From: Mycolicibacterium goodii
Lineage (GTDB): Bacteria; Actinomycetota; Actinomycetes; Mycobacteriales; Mycobacteriaceae
Length of the DNA: 64,000 bases
Assembly: GCF_001187505.1 (NCBI RefSeq)
Contig: NZ_CP012150.1
Coordinates: 1,302,001-1,366,000 of the forward strand
Reading direction: 5' to 3'
The stretch's first letter is position 1. Each line of letters begins with the position of its first letter. Positions 51,463 through 61,887 of this stretch are shown here, in pieces. A program made the translations under genes and the position numbers. The notes below the pieces were generated by a model. The model was not told the origin of the DNA and made no database searches. It was given only the letters and a program-made list of their open reading frames with translations.

Positions 51463-51552
51463 TTACCGACGTTAACGACTCGCCCCTCCTCGCGCTTCCA
51501 CGCGTGCGAAAATTTAGCGAATCGATGTTTTCCGCAGGGGGGCCAGCACCAG

Positions 51553-52218
51553 GTGCCGAAGAAGTACGGGGTCAAAGAAAAAGACCAGGTGGTCACGCAC
51601 ATCATCAACTTGGTGATGACGGGCAAGCTTCGGACCGGGGACCGGATCGACCGCAACGAGATCGTCCGGGATCTCGGGTTGAGCCGCGTCCCCATCCAGG
51701 AGGCCGTCGTGCAGCTCGAACACGACGGCATCCTGTCCACCCGATACCACCGCGGCGCCTTCGTCGCCCGGTTCGACGAAGCCACCGTCGCCGAACACCA
51801 TGAGCTGTACGGGATTCTCAACGGCATCGCCTCGGCCCGCTGCGCGGCCAACCCCACCCCACGGGTCCTCGCCCAACTCGAGGAGACGTTGCGGATCATG
51901 CGCGCCGCCAAGGACGTCAAGACCTTCCAGGACAACTGCTGGGTTTTCCGCCGCGCGATCAACGACGAATACGCGGGCCCGCGGCTGCAGGCCACCATCC
52001 GCGCCGGCGAGAGCTTCGCGCCCGCGGACTTCTGGACCGGCTACCCGACGGCCAAACCCGATTTCCTGGGCACCTACGAAGACGAGTTCACGGCCATCCA
52101 AGACCGCGATCCCGACAACGCGCGCAAGGCCTGCATGCGCCGGTCCGAGACCATGGCCAGGATCATGATCGCCGAGCTCACCCGGCGGGGAGTGTTCGGC
52201 GACCTGCGCTCACCATGA
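51553..52218 (+). CDS. GntR-family (FCD-type) transcriptional regulator (Rv0043c-like)
   Basis: A 221-residue regulator with the GntR winged HTH ([31 protein letters not shown]) and an all-helical FCD-type effector domain ([18 protein letters not shown] and later). It may control the amino-acid ABC transporter encoded next. A GTG start is used, preceded by AG-rich sequence. Confidence 0.92.
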   Translation: MPKKYGVKEKDQVVTHIINLVMTGKLRTGDRIDRNEIVRDLGLSRVPIQEAVVQLEHDGILSTRYHRGAFVARFDEATVAEHHELYGILNGIASARCAANPTPRVLAQLEETLRIMRAAKDVKTFQDNCWVFRRAINDEYAGPRLQATIRAGESFAPADFWTGYPTAKPDFLGTYEDEFTAIQDRDPDNARKACMRRSETMARIMIAELTRRGVFGDLRSP

Positions 52219-52264
52219 GCCCGAATCGCGCATCGGGGCGCCCTCTCGCATTAGGTTGCTTTAG

Positions 52265-54037
52265 ATGAGCGTCACACGACTCGCGGCGCTGCTGGCATCG
52301 ACCCTGATGATCCTGGGGCTGGTGTCGGCAGGCCCGGCCAGCGCCGACGTCGACCAGTGCGCACCACCGGGGATCGACAGCGCCAGCGCGCTGCCGACCA
52401 ACCTGGCCGCCGCGGCGGCAGGACCCGGTGCCGACAAGTACACGACGCCGACCGTCAAACCGCTGCAGGACATCCGGATCGACCAGCTCGGGCTGTCCAC
52501 CCCCGGTGTCCTGACCGTCGGCACCCTCTCGGATGCGCCGCCGAGCATCTGCATCGACTCGGCCGGACAGTTCACCGGATTCGACAACGAACTGCTGCGC
52601 GCCGTCGCCGACAAGCTCGGCCTGCGCATCAACTTCGTCGGCACCGAGTTCTCGGGCCTGCTGGCGCAGACCGTGTCGCGGCGCTTCGACGTGGCGTCCT
52701 CGTCGATCACCACCACCGACGCCCGCAGGCGCACGGTCGGGTTCACCAACGGCTACGACTTCGGCTACTTCTCCCTGGTGGTCCCGACCGGTTCGCCGAT
52801 CACCGGCTTCGACAAACTCGGCCCCGGACAGCGCATCGGCGTCGTCCAGGGCACGGTGCAGGAGTCCTACGTCATCGACACCCTGCACCTCGAGCCGGTG
52901 AAGTACCCGGACTACAACACCGTCTACGCGAGCCTCAAGACCCGCCAGATCGATGCGTGGGTCGCACCGTCGCAGCAGGCGTCCGGCACGGTGCAACCGG
53001 GTGACCCGGCCCAGATCATCGAAAACACCTTCAGCTTGGACAATTTCGTGGCCTGGGCGGTCGCCAAAGAAAACCAGCCCCTCATCGACGCGTTGAACTC
53101 GGGCCTGGACGCGATCATCGCCGACGGGACCTGGGCCCGGCTCTACACCGACTGGGTGCCGCGCGCCCTGCCGCCCGGCTGGAAACCCGGCTCCAAGGCC
53201 GCGCCGCTGCCGCAGCTACCCGACTTCAACGCCATCGCCGCGGCCCGCGAGGAACCCGCCGACACCGGGCCCGCCGCCCCCAAATCCGTCCTGTCCCAAC
53301 TGGCCGACTCGTTCCTCGACTGGGATCTGTACAAACAGGCCATCCCCGATCTGCTGAAGACCGGCCTTCCCAACACCCTCATCCTCACCGTCAGCGCGGG
53401 CATCATCGGCCTCGTGCTCGGCATGGGCCTGGCCATGGCTGGGATCTCGCGCGCGGTGTGGCTGCGCTGGCCCGCCCGCATCTACACCGACATCTTCCGC
53501 GGTCTGCCCGAGGTCGTGATCATCCTGCTGATCGGGTTGGGCGTCGGACCCGTCGTCGGCCACCTCACCGGGAACAACCCGTACCCGCTTGGCATCGCGG
53601 CACTGGGGCTGATGGCCGCGGCCTACATCGGGGAGATCTTCCGCTCCGGCATCCAGAGCGTGGAGGCCGGACAACTGGAAGCCGCACGCGCACTGGGATT
53701 CAGCTACCGCTCGTCGATGCGGCTGGTGGTGGTGCCCCAGGGCATCCGCCGCGTGCTGCCCGCGCTGATGAACCAGTTCATCTCGCTGCTGAAGGCGTCG
53801 TCGCTGGTGTACTTCCTCGGCCTGATCGCCAACCAGCGTGAACTGTTCCAGGTGGGCCGAGACCTCAACGCGCAGACCGGAAATCTGTCGCCGCTGGTGG
53901 CGGCCGGCCTGTTCTACCTGATCCTGACCATCCCGCTGACACACCTGGTGAACTACATCGACAGCCGGTTGCGCCGCGGCAGGCCCGCCAGCGCGGAAGA
54001 GCCGGTGCCCCCCGCGGCCACCCAGGAGATGATCTGA
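52265..54037 (+). CDS. Amino-acid ABC transporter: binding protein fused to permease
   Basis: A 590-residue two-domain protein. A Sec signal peptide (about 1-28, ending GPASA|D) leads to a family-3 solute-binding domain (about 75-290: ICIDSAGQFTGFDNELLRAVADKLGL, FDVASSSITTTDARRRTVGF). Then a HisM-like permease (about 360-575) with five helices and the coupling loop EAARALGFSYRSSMRLVVVPQGIRRVLPAL. Normally these are separate genes; the fusion tethers the receptor to its channel. It is followed by the ATPase with a one-base overlap. Substrate probably glutamine/glutamate or another polar amino acid. Confidence 0.93.
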   Translation: MSVTRLAALLASTLMILGLVSAGPASADVDQCAPPGIDSASALPTNLAAAAAGPGADKYTTPTVKPLQDIRIDQLGLSTPGVLTVGTLSDAPPSICIDSAGQFTGFDNELLRAVADKLGLRINFVGTEFSGLLAQTVSRRFDVASSSITTTDARRRTVGFTNGYDFGYFSLVVPTGSPITGFDKLGPGQRIGVVQGTVQESYVIDTLHLEPVKYPDYNTVYASLKTRQIDAWVAPSQQASGTVQPGDPAQIIENTFSLDNFVAWAVAKENQPLIDALNSGLDAIIADGTWARLYTDWVPRALPPGWKPGSKAAPLPQLPDFNAIAAAREEPADTGPAAPKSVLSQLADSFLDWDLYKQAIPDLLKTGLPNTLILTVSAGIIGLVLGMGLAMAGISRAVWLRWPARIYTDIFRGLPEVVIILLIGLGVGPVVGHLTGNNPYPLGIAALGLMAAAYIGEIFRSGIQSVEAGQLEAARALGFSYRSSMRLVVVPQGIRRVLPALMNQFISLLKASSLVYFLGLIANQRELFQVGRDLNAQTGNLSPLVAAGLFYLILTIPLTHLVNYIDSRLRRGRPASAEEPVPPAATQEMI

Positions 54038-54774
54038 TGCCGGCACCCGACGCTGTCTCGTTGACAGCCAACAACATTCACCTGGCGTTCGGACCGAACA
54101 AGGTGCTGCGCGGCGTCGACCTCGACGTGCCCGCAGGAACCACCACGGCGATCATCGGGCCCTCCGGATCGGGCAAGTCCACGCTGCTGCGCACGTTGAA
54201 CCGGCTGTATGAGCCCGACGAGGGCGATGTCCTGCTCGACGGTCGATCCGTGTTGCGCGACAACCCCGACCAGCTGCGCCAGCGCATCGGGATGGTGTTC
54301 CAGCAGTTCAACCTGTTCCCGCACCGCAGCGTGCTCGACAACGTGACGCTGGGTCCGCGCAAGCTCAAGGGGCTCAGCGCCGACGAGGCGCGCACCCTGG
54401 GCCTGGCGCAACTCGACCGGGTCGGGCTGCGGCACAAGGCGCAGGTGCGCCCGGGCACGTTGTCGGGCGGTCAGCAGCAGCGCGTCGCGATCGCCCGCGC
54501 ACTCGCGATGGCGCCGCAGGTGATGTTCTTCGACGAGGCGACCTCGGCGCTCGACCCCGAACTCGTCAAAGGCATCCTCACGCTGATGGCCGATCTGGCC
54601 GCCGACGGCATGACGATCGTGGCGGTGACGCACGAGATGGGCTTCGCGCGCTCGACGGCAAACTGCGTCGCATTCATGGACGAGGGCCGCGTCGTCGAGT
54701 CCGGGGAACCCGATCAGATCTTCGAAGCAGCGCAAACAGATCGACTGCGGCGCTTCCTGTCCCAGGTGCTCTGA
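54037..54774 (+). CDS. Amino-acid ABC transporter ATP-binding protein, GlnQ type
   Basis: A 245-residue ATPase with Walker A GPSGSGKS (41-48), the Q-loop in MVFQQFNLFPHRSVLDN, signature LSGGQQQR, Walker B VMFFDEATSALD and VTHEMGFA. QQFNLFPH is characteristic of polar-amino-acid importers. TGATG overlap with the fusion permease gene means coupled translation; together they form a complete two-gene importer. Confidence 0.94.
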   Translation: MPAPDAVSLTANNIHLAFGPNKVLRGVDLDVPAGTTTAIIGPSGSGKSTLLRTLNRLYEPDEGDVLLDGRSVLRDNPDQLRQRIGMVFQQFNLFPHRSVLDNVTLGPRKLKGLSADEARTLGLAQLDRVGLRHKAQVRPGTLSGGQQQRVAIARALAMAPQVMFFDEATSALDPELVKGILTLMADLAADGMTIVAVTHEMGFARSTANCVAFMDEGRVVESGEPDQIFEAAQTDRLRRFLSQVL

Positions 54775-54824
54775 ATCGATCGGGCAAACCTGACAACCAT
54801 CTCACCGAACCAGTCCAGACAGGT

Positions 54825-54830
54825 TAGACT
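54825..54830 (+). promoter_or_regulatory. -10 element of a leaderless promoter for the MarR gene
   Basis: TAGACT ends 8 bases before the ATG at 54839 with no ribosome binding site, fitting a leaderless transcript. GTTAG/CGAAC around it (54823-54836) is a weak inverted repeat that could be the MarR autoregulatory site. Confidence 0.45.
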
Positions 54831-54838
54831 AGCGAACT

Positions 54839-55339
54839 ATGGCAGAGACCGAACCGCAGGTCACTGAGCTGGCTGGGGAGCTGCAACGCGTTCTCTCCAA
54901 AGTCTTCTCGGTGCTGCGCCGCGGCGACACGCATCGCGGCACCGCGGGCGATCTGACGTTGGCCCAGCTGTCGATCCTGCTGACCCTCCTCGAGGGAGGG
55001 CCGATCCGCATGACCGAGCTCGCGGCCCGCGAGCGCGTCCGCACACCCACCACCACCGTCGCGATCCGGCGTCTGGAGAAACTGGGTCTGGTCAAACGGT
55101 CCCGTGACCCTTCCGACCTGCGCGCCGTACTCGTCGACGTGACACCGCAGGGCCTGGTGCAGCACCGCGAGTCGCTGGCGGCCCGCCGCGCCGACCTGGC
55201 CGAACGACTTTCCATGCTCAGCGCCGAGGATCTCGAAACCCTCACCAAGGCGCTCGGGCCGCTGGAACGCCTCGCCGGCCAGGAGGAGGACAAGAAGAAC
55301 GAGCGGGAGGCACCCAAACCCGCCGAACACACCAGCTGA
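54839..55339 (+). CDS. MarR-family transcriptional regulator (Rv0042c-like)
   Basis: A 166-residue regulator. The winged HTH runs LTLAQLSILLTLLEGGPIRMTELAARERVRTPTTTVAIRRLE, with the wing KRSRDPSDLRAVLVDVTPQG. The acidic/basic C-terminal tail (GQEEDKKNEREAPKP) is disordered. It is convergent with the glucosylglycerate hydrolase gene, 6 bases apart. Probably self-regulated; target unknown. Confidence 0.93.
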   Translation: MAETEPQVTELAGELQRVLSKVFSVLRRGDTHRGTAGDLTLAQLSILLTLLEGGPIRMTELAARERVRTPTTTVAIRRLEKLGLVKRSRDPSDLRAVLVDVTPQGLVQHRESLAARRADLAERLSMLSAEDLETLTKALGPLERLAGQEEDKKNEREAPKPAEHTS

Positions 55340-55345
55340 CCGGGC

Positions 55346-56686
55346 TTATCCCAACCAGTCCAGCACGGCCGCGGCGGTCCAGGACTGTTGCATGCTGCCC
55401 AGCGGCTCACCGGTGAACGGCTCGTAGTACTCGGCGAACGTGCCGTCGCTGGCCTGCCGCAGGCCCTCCTGGCGCAGCAACCGGGCCCGCTCGGCCCAGC
55501 CCCGGCGCGCGAAGCACCACGAGAACAGCCACGTCAGGACCGGCCACACCGGGCCGCGCCAGTACTCGCGCGGCCGGAAATCACGCGACACCGGCGAGGT
55601 CGACGGAATCAGCCCGTAACGCAGATCGGGATGACCGCAGAACCGCGGGCCCTCCAGCCGTTTGATCAGCGTCCGCTCCTTGTCGTGCGGCAACCCGCCG
55701 CACAGCAGCGGGGAGAACTGGGCCACGGTCTCCGTCGCCACCCACTTCCTGGCGCGCACATCGAAATCCCGTGCCGCACCGGTACGTTCGTCGGTCGAAT
55801 CGACAACACCGGCGCGGAACCGGTCGGCCCAGGCATACAGGTCACGCACATCGGCGTGCGGGCGCTTGTAGTCCTCACCGATCTCGGCCAGCACCTGGCA
55901 GGCCACCGAGAAGATCGCCGAGACGAACACGTCCTCGACCGCGAAGCTCATCACCTTCGGCAGCAGATCATCGTCGTAGCGAACCGATTTCATCTCCTCG
56001 AGCAACCACAGGTACCGGTCGTACTCGAGGTCGCTCGGCCGCTGCGTCGCATCGGTGACGATCGTGTTGTCCTCGCGCTGGTACTCCGGGACATTGCCGG
56101 GAACCACGTTGGCGTAGGCGCTGTCCCACCGCGGCGAGTTGTCCATGCCGGATTCCCAGCCGTGGTACAGCGTGATGCGTCCGTGCCCGTCCTGATCGCG
56201 GGTCTCGGCCAGCCACCGGTGCCAGCGCACCAGATCGTTCCACCGCCGGTCCAGAAACGACGCCGCGACCGCACGCGTCGAGCGACCCCGGTTGCGGGCG
56301 TGGTCGAGGATGCGCTGCACCGCGATGGCGTGCACCGGCGGCTGGGTGATACCCGAGGTGTGACGGATCCGCGGCGCGTTGGCCGCCAACGCCTGGGTGG
56401 CCCACCGCGCCGGGCCGGGGAAATAGCCGTCGACGCCGTTGGCGAACACGATGTGCGGGATCATCCCGTTGCGCCACTGCGCCGACAACAGGGTGTCGAG
56501 CTCGACGACGGCACGCTCGACGCTCAGCGGCGCGAGGCCGATCGCCACGAACGCCGCATCCCAGCTCCACATGTGCGGGTACAACAACGGCGCGGCCGTG
56601 GTCATCGTGCCGAGGTCGTTGCCGCGCAGCAGATAGGCCGCGCGGGCGGCGAGTTGTGTGGGCGCGAAGCTGGGATCAGGGGGCAT
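55346..56686 (-). CDS. ggH: Glucosylglycerate hydrolase (GH63)
   Basis: A 446-residue (alpha/alpha)6-barrel glycoside hydrolase. The N-terminal block PSFAPTQLAARAAYLLRGND and the length match the M. hassiacum glucosylglycerate hydrolase. The catalytic residues I recall for that enzyme, Asp182 and Glu419, fall here in WESGMDNSPRWD and FAEYYEP. It releases glucose from glucosylglycerate, the compatible solute made under nitrogen limitation. ATG at 56686 gives this numbering; two other in-frame ATGs lie 9-12 bases upstream. It is divergent from an SDR gene. Confidence 0.93.
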   Translation of the reverse strand: MPPDPSFAPTQLAARAAYLLRGNDLGTMTTAAPLLYPHMWSWDAAFVAIGLAPLSVERAVVELDTLLSAQWRNGMIPHIVFANGVDGYFPGPARWATQALAANAPRIRHTSGITQPPVHAIAVQRILDHARNRGRSTRAVAASFLDRRWNDLVRWHRWLAETRDQDGHGRITLYHGWESGMDNSPRWDSAYANVVPGNVPEYQREDNTIVTDATQRPSDLEYDRYLWLLEEMKSVRYDDDLLPKVMSFAVEDVFVSAIFSVACQVLAEIGEDYKRPHADVRDLYAWADRFRAGVVDSTDERTGAARDFDVRARKWVATETVAQFSPLLCGGLPHDKERTLIKRLEGPRFCGHPDLRYGLIPSTSPVSRDFRPREYWRGPVWPVLTWLFSWCFARRGWAERARLLRQEGLRQASDGTFAEYYEPFTGEPLGSMQQSWTAAAVLDWLG

Positions 56687-56740
56687 CGTTACCATCATGC
56701 GACGCCGGAGCCGAAGTTGCAGGTCGGTAGGCTTGTCGGC

Positions 56741-57406
56741 GTGCCGACCGCGTTGATCACCGGGGCGGGCGGGGCCATCGGTTCGGCGATCGCCGCTGCG
56801 CTCGCCCCCACCCACACCCTGCTGCTGGCCGGTCGTCCGTCGGACCGGCTCGACGCGCTCGCCGAGCGTCTCGGCGCGCCGACCTGGCCACTGGACCTCA
56901 CCGACGCCGATTCGATCGAGTCGAGCACCGAAGTGCTCACCGAACTCGACGTGCTGGTGCACAACGCCGGGGTGCTCTACCCGGGCCGGGTCGGCGAATC
57001 CACGGCCGACGAATGGCGGGCGTCGTTCGAGGTGAACGTCACAGGCGCGGTCGCGTTGACCCTGGCGCTGCTGCCCGCGCTGCGGGCGGCCCGCGGACAC
57101 GTCGTGTTCATCAACTCCGGCGCGGGACGGAAGGTGTCGGCGGGCATGGCCTCATACTCGGCCAGCAAATTCGCGCTGCGCGCATTCGCCGATTCGTTGC
57201 GGGCCGACGAACCGTCGCTGCGGGTCACCTCGGTGTTCCCGGGCCGCACCGACTCCGACATGCAGCGCGACCTGACCGCATACGAGGGCCGCGACTACAA
57301 CCCGGCGGACTTTCTGCGGCCCGAGACCGTCGCCGGGCTGGTCGCGTCCGCGGTCAACACCCCGCGCGACGGCCACGTCCACGAGATCGTGGTCCGCCCC
57401 GGCTAG
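56741..57406 (+). CDS. SDR-family oxidoreductase
   Basis: A 221-residue classical [33 protein letters not shown] and YSASK (intact YxxxK). The GTG at 56741 is preceded by TAGGCT 8 bases upstream and no Shine-Dalgarno, suggesting a leaderless transcript. Its stop shares CTAG with the leuS stop on the other strand. Substrate unknown. Confidence 0.9.
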   Translation: MPTALITGAGGAIGSAIAAALAPTHTLLLAGRPSDRLDALAERLGAPTWPLDLTDADSIESSTEVLTELDVLVHNAGVLYPGRVGESTADEWRASFEVNVTGAVALTLALLPALRAARGHVVFINSGAGRKVSAGMASYSASKFALRAFADSLRADEPSLRVTSVFPGRTDSDMQRDLTAYEGRDYNPADFLRPETVAGLVASAVNTPRDGHVHEIVVRPG

Positions 57407-60267
57407 ACGACCAGGTTGACCAGCCGGCCCGGCACCACGATCACCTTCTTGGGCGTCGCGCCGGCCAGGAACGCCTGCACCTTCTCGTCGGCCAGCGCCG
57501 CGGCCTCGATGTCCGCGGCTGCGGCCTCCGAGGCGACACTGATCTTGCCGCGCACCTTGCCGTTGACCTGAACCGGGAACTCGATGGTGTCCTCGACCAG
57601 GTACTGCGGGTCGGCCTCGGGGAACGGGCCGTGCGCCAGTGGGGTGTCGTGCCCCAGCCGCTTCCACAGTTCCTCGGCCAGGTGCGGCGCCAGCGGCGCG
57701 ACCATCAGCACCAGCGGCTCGATCGCGCCGCGCGCCGCGACACCCTCCTTGGTCAGGTGGTTGGTGTACTCGATGAGCTTGGCCGCCGCGGTGTTGTTGC
57801 GAAGTGCCGCATAGTCTTCGCGCACACCGGCGATCGTGCGGTGCAGCAGGCGCATGGTCTCGTCGCTGATCGCCTCGTGCTCGACGACGCGCACACTGCC
57901 GCTGTTCTCGTCGATCACCACGCGCCACACCCGCTGCAGGAAGCGGTGCGCGCCGACGACGTCCTTGGTGGCCCATGGCCGCGACGCCTCCAGCGGACCC
58001 ATCGACATCTCGTAGACACGCAGCGTGTCGGCGCCGTAGTTGTCGCAGATCTCGTCGGGTGACACCGAGTTCTTCAGGCTCTTGCCGATCTTGCCGAACT
58101 CCTGGTTGACCTCGATCTCCCCATCCGAAGGGCTCGGCCAGAAGAACTTGCCGTCGCGCTCGATCACCTCGGCGGCGGGCACGTAGCTGCCGCGCGGATC
58201 GGTGTAGGCGAAGGCCTGGATGTAGCCCTGGTTGACCAGGCGCCGGTACGGCTCACGCGACGACACGTGGCCCAGGTCGTAGAGCACCTTGTGCCAGAAG
58301 CGCGAGTACAGCAGGTGCAGCACCGCATGCTCGACCCCGCCGACGTACAGGTCGACCCCGCCAGGATCCTCCGGGCCGTGCTCGTCGGGGCGCGGGCCCA
58401 TCCAGTACGCCTCGTTTTCCTTGGCGCACATCTCGTCCGGGTTGTGCGGATCGGTGTAACGCAGTTCGTACCACGAGCTACCCGCCCACTGCGGCATGAC
58501 GTTGGTGTCGCGCGTGTAGGTCTGCAGCCCGTCACCGAGGTCGAGTTCGACGTGCACCCATTCGGTGGCCTTGTTCAGCGGCGGCGACGGCTCGCTGTCC
58601 GCGTCGTCCGGGTCGAACAGCACAGGCGAATAGTCCGGGACGTCCGGAAGCTCAACGGGCAGAGCAGATTCCGGCAACGGGTGGGCGCGGCCGTCGGCGT
58701 CGTAGACGATGGGGAACGGCTCACCCCAGTAGCGCTGGCGGGCGAACAGCCAGTCGCGCAGCTTGTATTCGACGCGCCGCGACGCGTGGCCGTCGGCCTC
58801 CAGGCGCTCGATGATGGCCTCCTTGGCCGACGCCACATCCATGCCGTCGAGGAAACCCGAATTCACCATGGTGCCGTCGCCGGCGTGCGCGGCCTCGGAG
58901 ATGTCACCACCGGTGACCACCTCGACGATGGGCAGGCCGAACTCCGTGGCGAAGTCCCAGTCGCGCTGATCGCCGCCGGGCACCGCCATGATCGCGCCGG
59001 TGCCGTAGCCTGCCAGCACATAGTCGGCGATGAAGATCGGAACCTGTTTGCCGTCAGCGGGATTCGTCGCGTAGGCGCCCAGGAACACACCGGTCTTGGT
59101 CTTGTTCTCCTGACGCTCCAGATCCGACTTCGCCGCGATGTCCGACCGGTAGGCCGCGACCGCCTCGCGCGGCGTCGCCGCGCCGTAGGTCCAGCGCGCA
59201 TCGGTGCCGCCGGGCCACGCGTCGGCCACCAGCGCGTCGACGAGATCGTGCTCGGGCGCCAGCACCAGATAGGTTGCGCCGAACAACGTGTCGGGACGGG
59301 TGGTGAACACCTCGATGTCGTCGGCCTCGGTCGCGAACAGGACCGAGGCGCCCGTCGAGCGGCCGATCCAGTTGCGTTGCATGGTCTTGACCTTCTCGGG
59401 CCAGTCCAGCACCTCGAGGTCTTCGAGCAGCCGGTCGGAGTAGGCGGTGATGCGCATCATCCACTGCCGCAACCGCTTCCGGAACACCGGGAAGTTGCCG
59501 CGGTCGCTGCGGCCCTCGGAGGTCACCTCTTCGTTGGCCAGCACGGTGCCAAGACCGGGGCACCAGTTCACCATCGAGTCGGCGCGGTACACCAGACGGT
59601 AACCGTCGATCACATCGGCGCGCTCACCCTCGGACAGGTCGGCCCAGGTGCGGCCGTCGTCGAGGGTGCGCTTCCCCGACTCGAACTCCTCGACCAGTTC
59701 ACTGATGCGGCGGGCCTTGTTCTGCTCGCGGTCGAACCAGGCGTTGTAGATCTGCAGGAAGATCCACTGCGTCCACTTGTAGTAGTCGACGTCGGTGGTG
59801 GAGAAGCTGCGCCGCGGGTCGTGGCCCAATCCGAGCCGGCCCAACTGCCTGCGGAAGTTGACGATGTTGGCCTCGGTGCGCGTGCGCGGATGCGTTCCCG
59901 TCTGCACCGCGTACTGCTCGGCGGGCAGCCCGAACGCGTCGAACCCCAGCGCGTGCAGCACATTGCGGCCGAGCATGCGGTAGTAGCGCGCGTAGACGTC
60001 GGTCGCGATGTAGCCGAGCGGGTGCCCGACGTGCAGCCCCTCCCCCGACGGGTACGGGAACATGTCCTGCACGAACATCTTGTCGGCGGGCACCTTCGAG
60101 CCGTCCCGCGGCGCCAGCGACCCCACCGGGTTGGCGACGTGGAACGTGCCCTGATCGGCCCAGGTCTCCTGCCAGGCCCGCTCGATCTGCCCCGCGAGGT
60201 CCGCGTTGTAGCGATAACGCGGGATCTGCTCATCGGGTGCTGACGGCGTGGTTGCAGGTTCGGTCAC
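57403..60267 (-). CDS. leuS: Leucyl-tRNA synthetase
   Basis: A 954-residue class I aminoacyl-tRNA synthetase. The HIGH motif is HVGHP in [15 protein letters not shown], the KMSKS equivalent is KIGKS in [14 protein letters not shown], and the CP1 editing domain (about 230-500) contains [21 protein letters not shown] at 60267 follows TATACC about 11 bases upstream, a leaderless-type promoter; the frame from 60294 is longer but lies over that promoter. Neighbour to mtc28 as in M. tuberculosis Rv0041. Confidence 0.97.
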   Translation of the reverse strand: MTEPATTPSAPDEQIPRYRYNADLAGQIERAWQETWADQGTFHVANPVGSLAPRDGSKVPADKMFVQDMFPYPSGEGLHVGHPLGYIATDVYARYYRMLGRNVLHALGFDAFGLPAEQYAVQTGTHPRTRTEANIVNFRRQLGRLGLGHDPRRSFSTTDVDYYKWTQWIFLQIYNAWFDREQNKARRISELVEEFESGKRTLDDGRTWADLSEGERADVIDGYRLVYRADSMVNWCPGLGTVLANEEVTSEGRSDRGNFPVFRKRLRQWMMRITAYSDRLLEDLEVLDWPEKVKTMQRNWIGRSTGASVLFATEADDIEVFTTRPDTLFGATYLVLAPEHDLVDALVADAWPGGTDARWTYGAATPREAVAAYRSDIAAKSDLERQENKTKTGVFLGAYATNPADGKQVPIFIADYVLAGYGTGAIMAVPGGDQRDWDFATEFGLPIVEVVTGGDISEAAHAGDGTMVNSGFLDGMDVASAKEAIIERLEADGHASRRVEYKLRDWLFARQRYWGEPFPIVYDADGRAHPLPESALPVELPDVPDYSPVLFDPDDADSEPSPPLNKATEWVHVELDLGDGLQTYTRDTNVMPQWAGSSWYELRYTDPHNPDEMCAKENEAYWMGPRPDEHGPEDPGGVDLYVGGVEHAVLHLLYSRFWHKVLYDLGHVSSREPYRRLVNQGYIQAFAYTDPRGSYVPAAEVIERDGKFFWPSPSDGEIEVNQEFGKIGKSLKNSVSPDEICDNYGADTLRVYEMSMGPLEASRPWATKDVVGAHRFLQRVWRVVIDENSGSVRVVEHEAISDETMRLLHRTIAGVREDYAALRNNTAAAKLIEYTNHLTKEGVAARGAIEPLVLMVAPLAPHLAEELWKRLGHDTPLAHGPFPEADPQYLVEDTIEFPVQVNGKVRGKISVASEAAAADIEAAALADEKVQAFLAGATPKKVIVVPGRLVNLVV

Positions 60268-60480
60268 GCCCAACAGGGTATAAGGCGACCGCAAACCGCT
60301 CGACGCGCCTGACCTCCCCTGACCTCAAGGGCACGGCTTGGTATCGGTTCCGTCGCGGACAAGTCAGAGCTTGGTTCCAGGTGTGTTGAGACGCTGGTTT
60401 CGGCACCTCGCGCGTGGATACAGTCAGCGCCTGACGTACGGCAGCAAACAGCTACGAATCGTTGGGGAAGGACGCACGCA

Positions 60481-61437
60481 ATGACCGAGAGTGCCCGTCG
60501 CTGGCGGGTTCTGAGTGCAGGAGTGGCCGCGGGTCTGGCCGGGGTCGTGGGGCTGGCCGGCAACACCGCATCCGCAGAACCCGTGTTCCCGATGCCGCCG
60601 ACACCCGGCCCGGCACCGGTGACACAGGCAGCCCCGCTCGCTCCCGCGGCCGCACCGGCCGCCGCTGCCGTTCCTGCAACGTCGAGCCTCGGCGTGATGA
60701 ATCAGACATCCGGAGTTCCCGCCGCCGCGATACCGGGGGCGGTGACCGCGCCAGCCGCGGCGCCGTCGGTTCCCACCGCGGCACCGTCGGTTCCCACCGC
60801 GGCGCCGCAGATCGTCCCGGCCACCTCGGGCACGTTGTCGGAGTTCTTCGCCGGGCAGGGCGTCAAGATGGAGCCCCAGGTCGCCGACAACTTCACGGCA
60901 CTCAACATCGTGCTGCCGATGCCCACCAACTGGACGAAGGTCCCCGATCCGAACGTGCCGAACGCGTTCGCGGTGATCGCCGACCGCACCAGCAAGGACC
61001 TCTACACGCCCAACGCCCAGGTGGTGGTCTACAAACTCGTCGGCGACTTCGACCCGAGGGCCGCGATCAGTCACGGCTACGTCGACACCCAGAAACTGCT
61101 CGGCTGGCGCGCCACCGACATGTCCATGTCCGACTTCTACGGATTCCCGTCGGCGTTCATCGAAGGTAGCTACACCGAGGGCAGCCAGGTGCTCAACACC
61201 TCGCGCCGGCACGTCATCGCCACCTCAGGCAACGACCGCTACCTGGTGTCGCTGTCGGTGAACTGGTCGGCCGCCAACCAGGGCATATCGGCCGCCGCGG
61301 ACGCCACCGACGCGATCGTCTCCGGTTTCCGGGTCAGCGCACCGACGCCCGCGGCCGCCGCGCCGCCCGCCGCGCAGCCCCCCGTTTCGCCGCCCATGCT
61401 GCCGGCTTTGCCGCAGCTCCCTGGCCTGCCGAACTAG
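60481..61437 (+). CDS. mtc28: Secreted Pro/Ala-rich antigen, Mtc28 (Rv0040c-like)
   Basis: A 318-residue exported protein. The signal peptide (about 1-32, ending NTASA|E) is followed by a Pro/Ala-rich segment with a perfect repeat of PSVPTAA. The LpqN/LppT-like domain follows (about 120-280: LNIVLPMPTNWTKVPDPNVP, NTSRRHVIATSGNDRYLVSLSV). A second Pro-rich tail ends the protein. This matches the M. tuberculosis 28-kDa antigen Rv0040c. GGGGAAGGA lies upstream of the ATG. Probably surface or secreted, function unclear. Confidence 0.92.
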   Translation: MTESARRWRVLSAGVAAGLAGVVGLAGNTASAEPVFPMPPTPGPAPVTQAAPLAPAAAPAAAAVPATSSLGVMNQTSGVPAAAIPGAVTAPAAAPSVPTAAPSVPTAAPQIVPATSGTLSEFFAGQGVKMEPQVADNFTALNIVLPMPTNWTKVPDPNVPNAFAVIADRTSKDLYTPNAQVVVYKLVGDFDPRAAISHGYVDTQKLLGWRATDMSMSDFYGFPSAFIEGSYTEGSQVLNTSRRHVIATSGNDRYLVSLSVNWSAANQGISAAADATDAIVSGFRVSAPTPAAAAPPAAQPPVSPPMLPALPQLPGLPN

Positions 61438-61518
61438 GGGCGCCGACACCGGTCGGGCCGGGGCGCCGAGCCTCGGCCCGATACCGCACACCCGCCCGCG
61501 GACTCGTATTGTGGGCCC

Positions 61519-61887
61519 ATGCTGATCGCCGCGCTGCTGTGTCTGAGCGCCGCCGTCGTGGTCGCAGTCCTCGGGTTGTGGCTGCTGACCAGGCCCCGTA
61601 ACGGGGATCCGGTGCGGGGCGTGTTGAGAGCCGTCGCACCGACGCAGTTGGCCGCGGCGGTGATGCTCGCCGCGGGCGGCGCCACCGCCCTGGCGGCCGC
61701 GCCGCAGACCGGGCTGATGGTCGTCATCGTGTGCGTCGTCGGTGCCGTCGCGACCGTGGCCGCGGGGTGCTGGCAGAGCGCCAAGGCCGTCGCGGTCAGT
61801 GAGGCGGCCAGTGAAGCGGCGCGCGAGGCCGGCGGCGGCTGCGCGCCGGAGGCGTGCGCGAGCTGCACGCTGACCTGCGCGAAGTGA
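61519..61887 (+). CDS. Small membrane protein with Cys-rich tail (Rv0039c-like)
   Basis: A 122-residue protein with three membrane helices (about 2-22, 40-60, 67-87) and a soluble tail ending GGCAPEACASCTLTCAK. Four Cys in the last 16 residues could bind a metal or form disulfides. It ends directly before the AlgH gene on the other strand. Function unknown. Confidence 0.85.
   Translation: MLIAALLCLSAAVVVAVLGLWLLTRPRNGDPVRGVLRAVAPTQLAAAVMLAAGGATALAAAPQTGLMVVIVCVVGAVATVAAGCWQSAKAVAVSEAASEAAREAGGGCAPEACASCTLTCAK

Noticed and set aside
55388..56700. Very long plus-strand open frame upstream of the SDR gene
   Set aside because: It is the antisense shadow of glucosylglycerate hydrolase; Arg/Gly/His-rich with no motifs. 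The SDR starts at 56741.
58267..60243. 658-codon plus-strand frame across leuS
   Set aside because: Antisense shadow of leuS.
60751..60810. Repeats in the mtc28 gene as a candidate array
   Set aside because: A 21-base repeat encoding PSVPTAA inside a coding region; ordinary Pro/Ala-rich protein repeat, not CRISPR.
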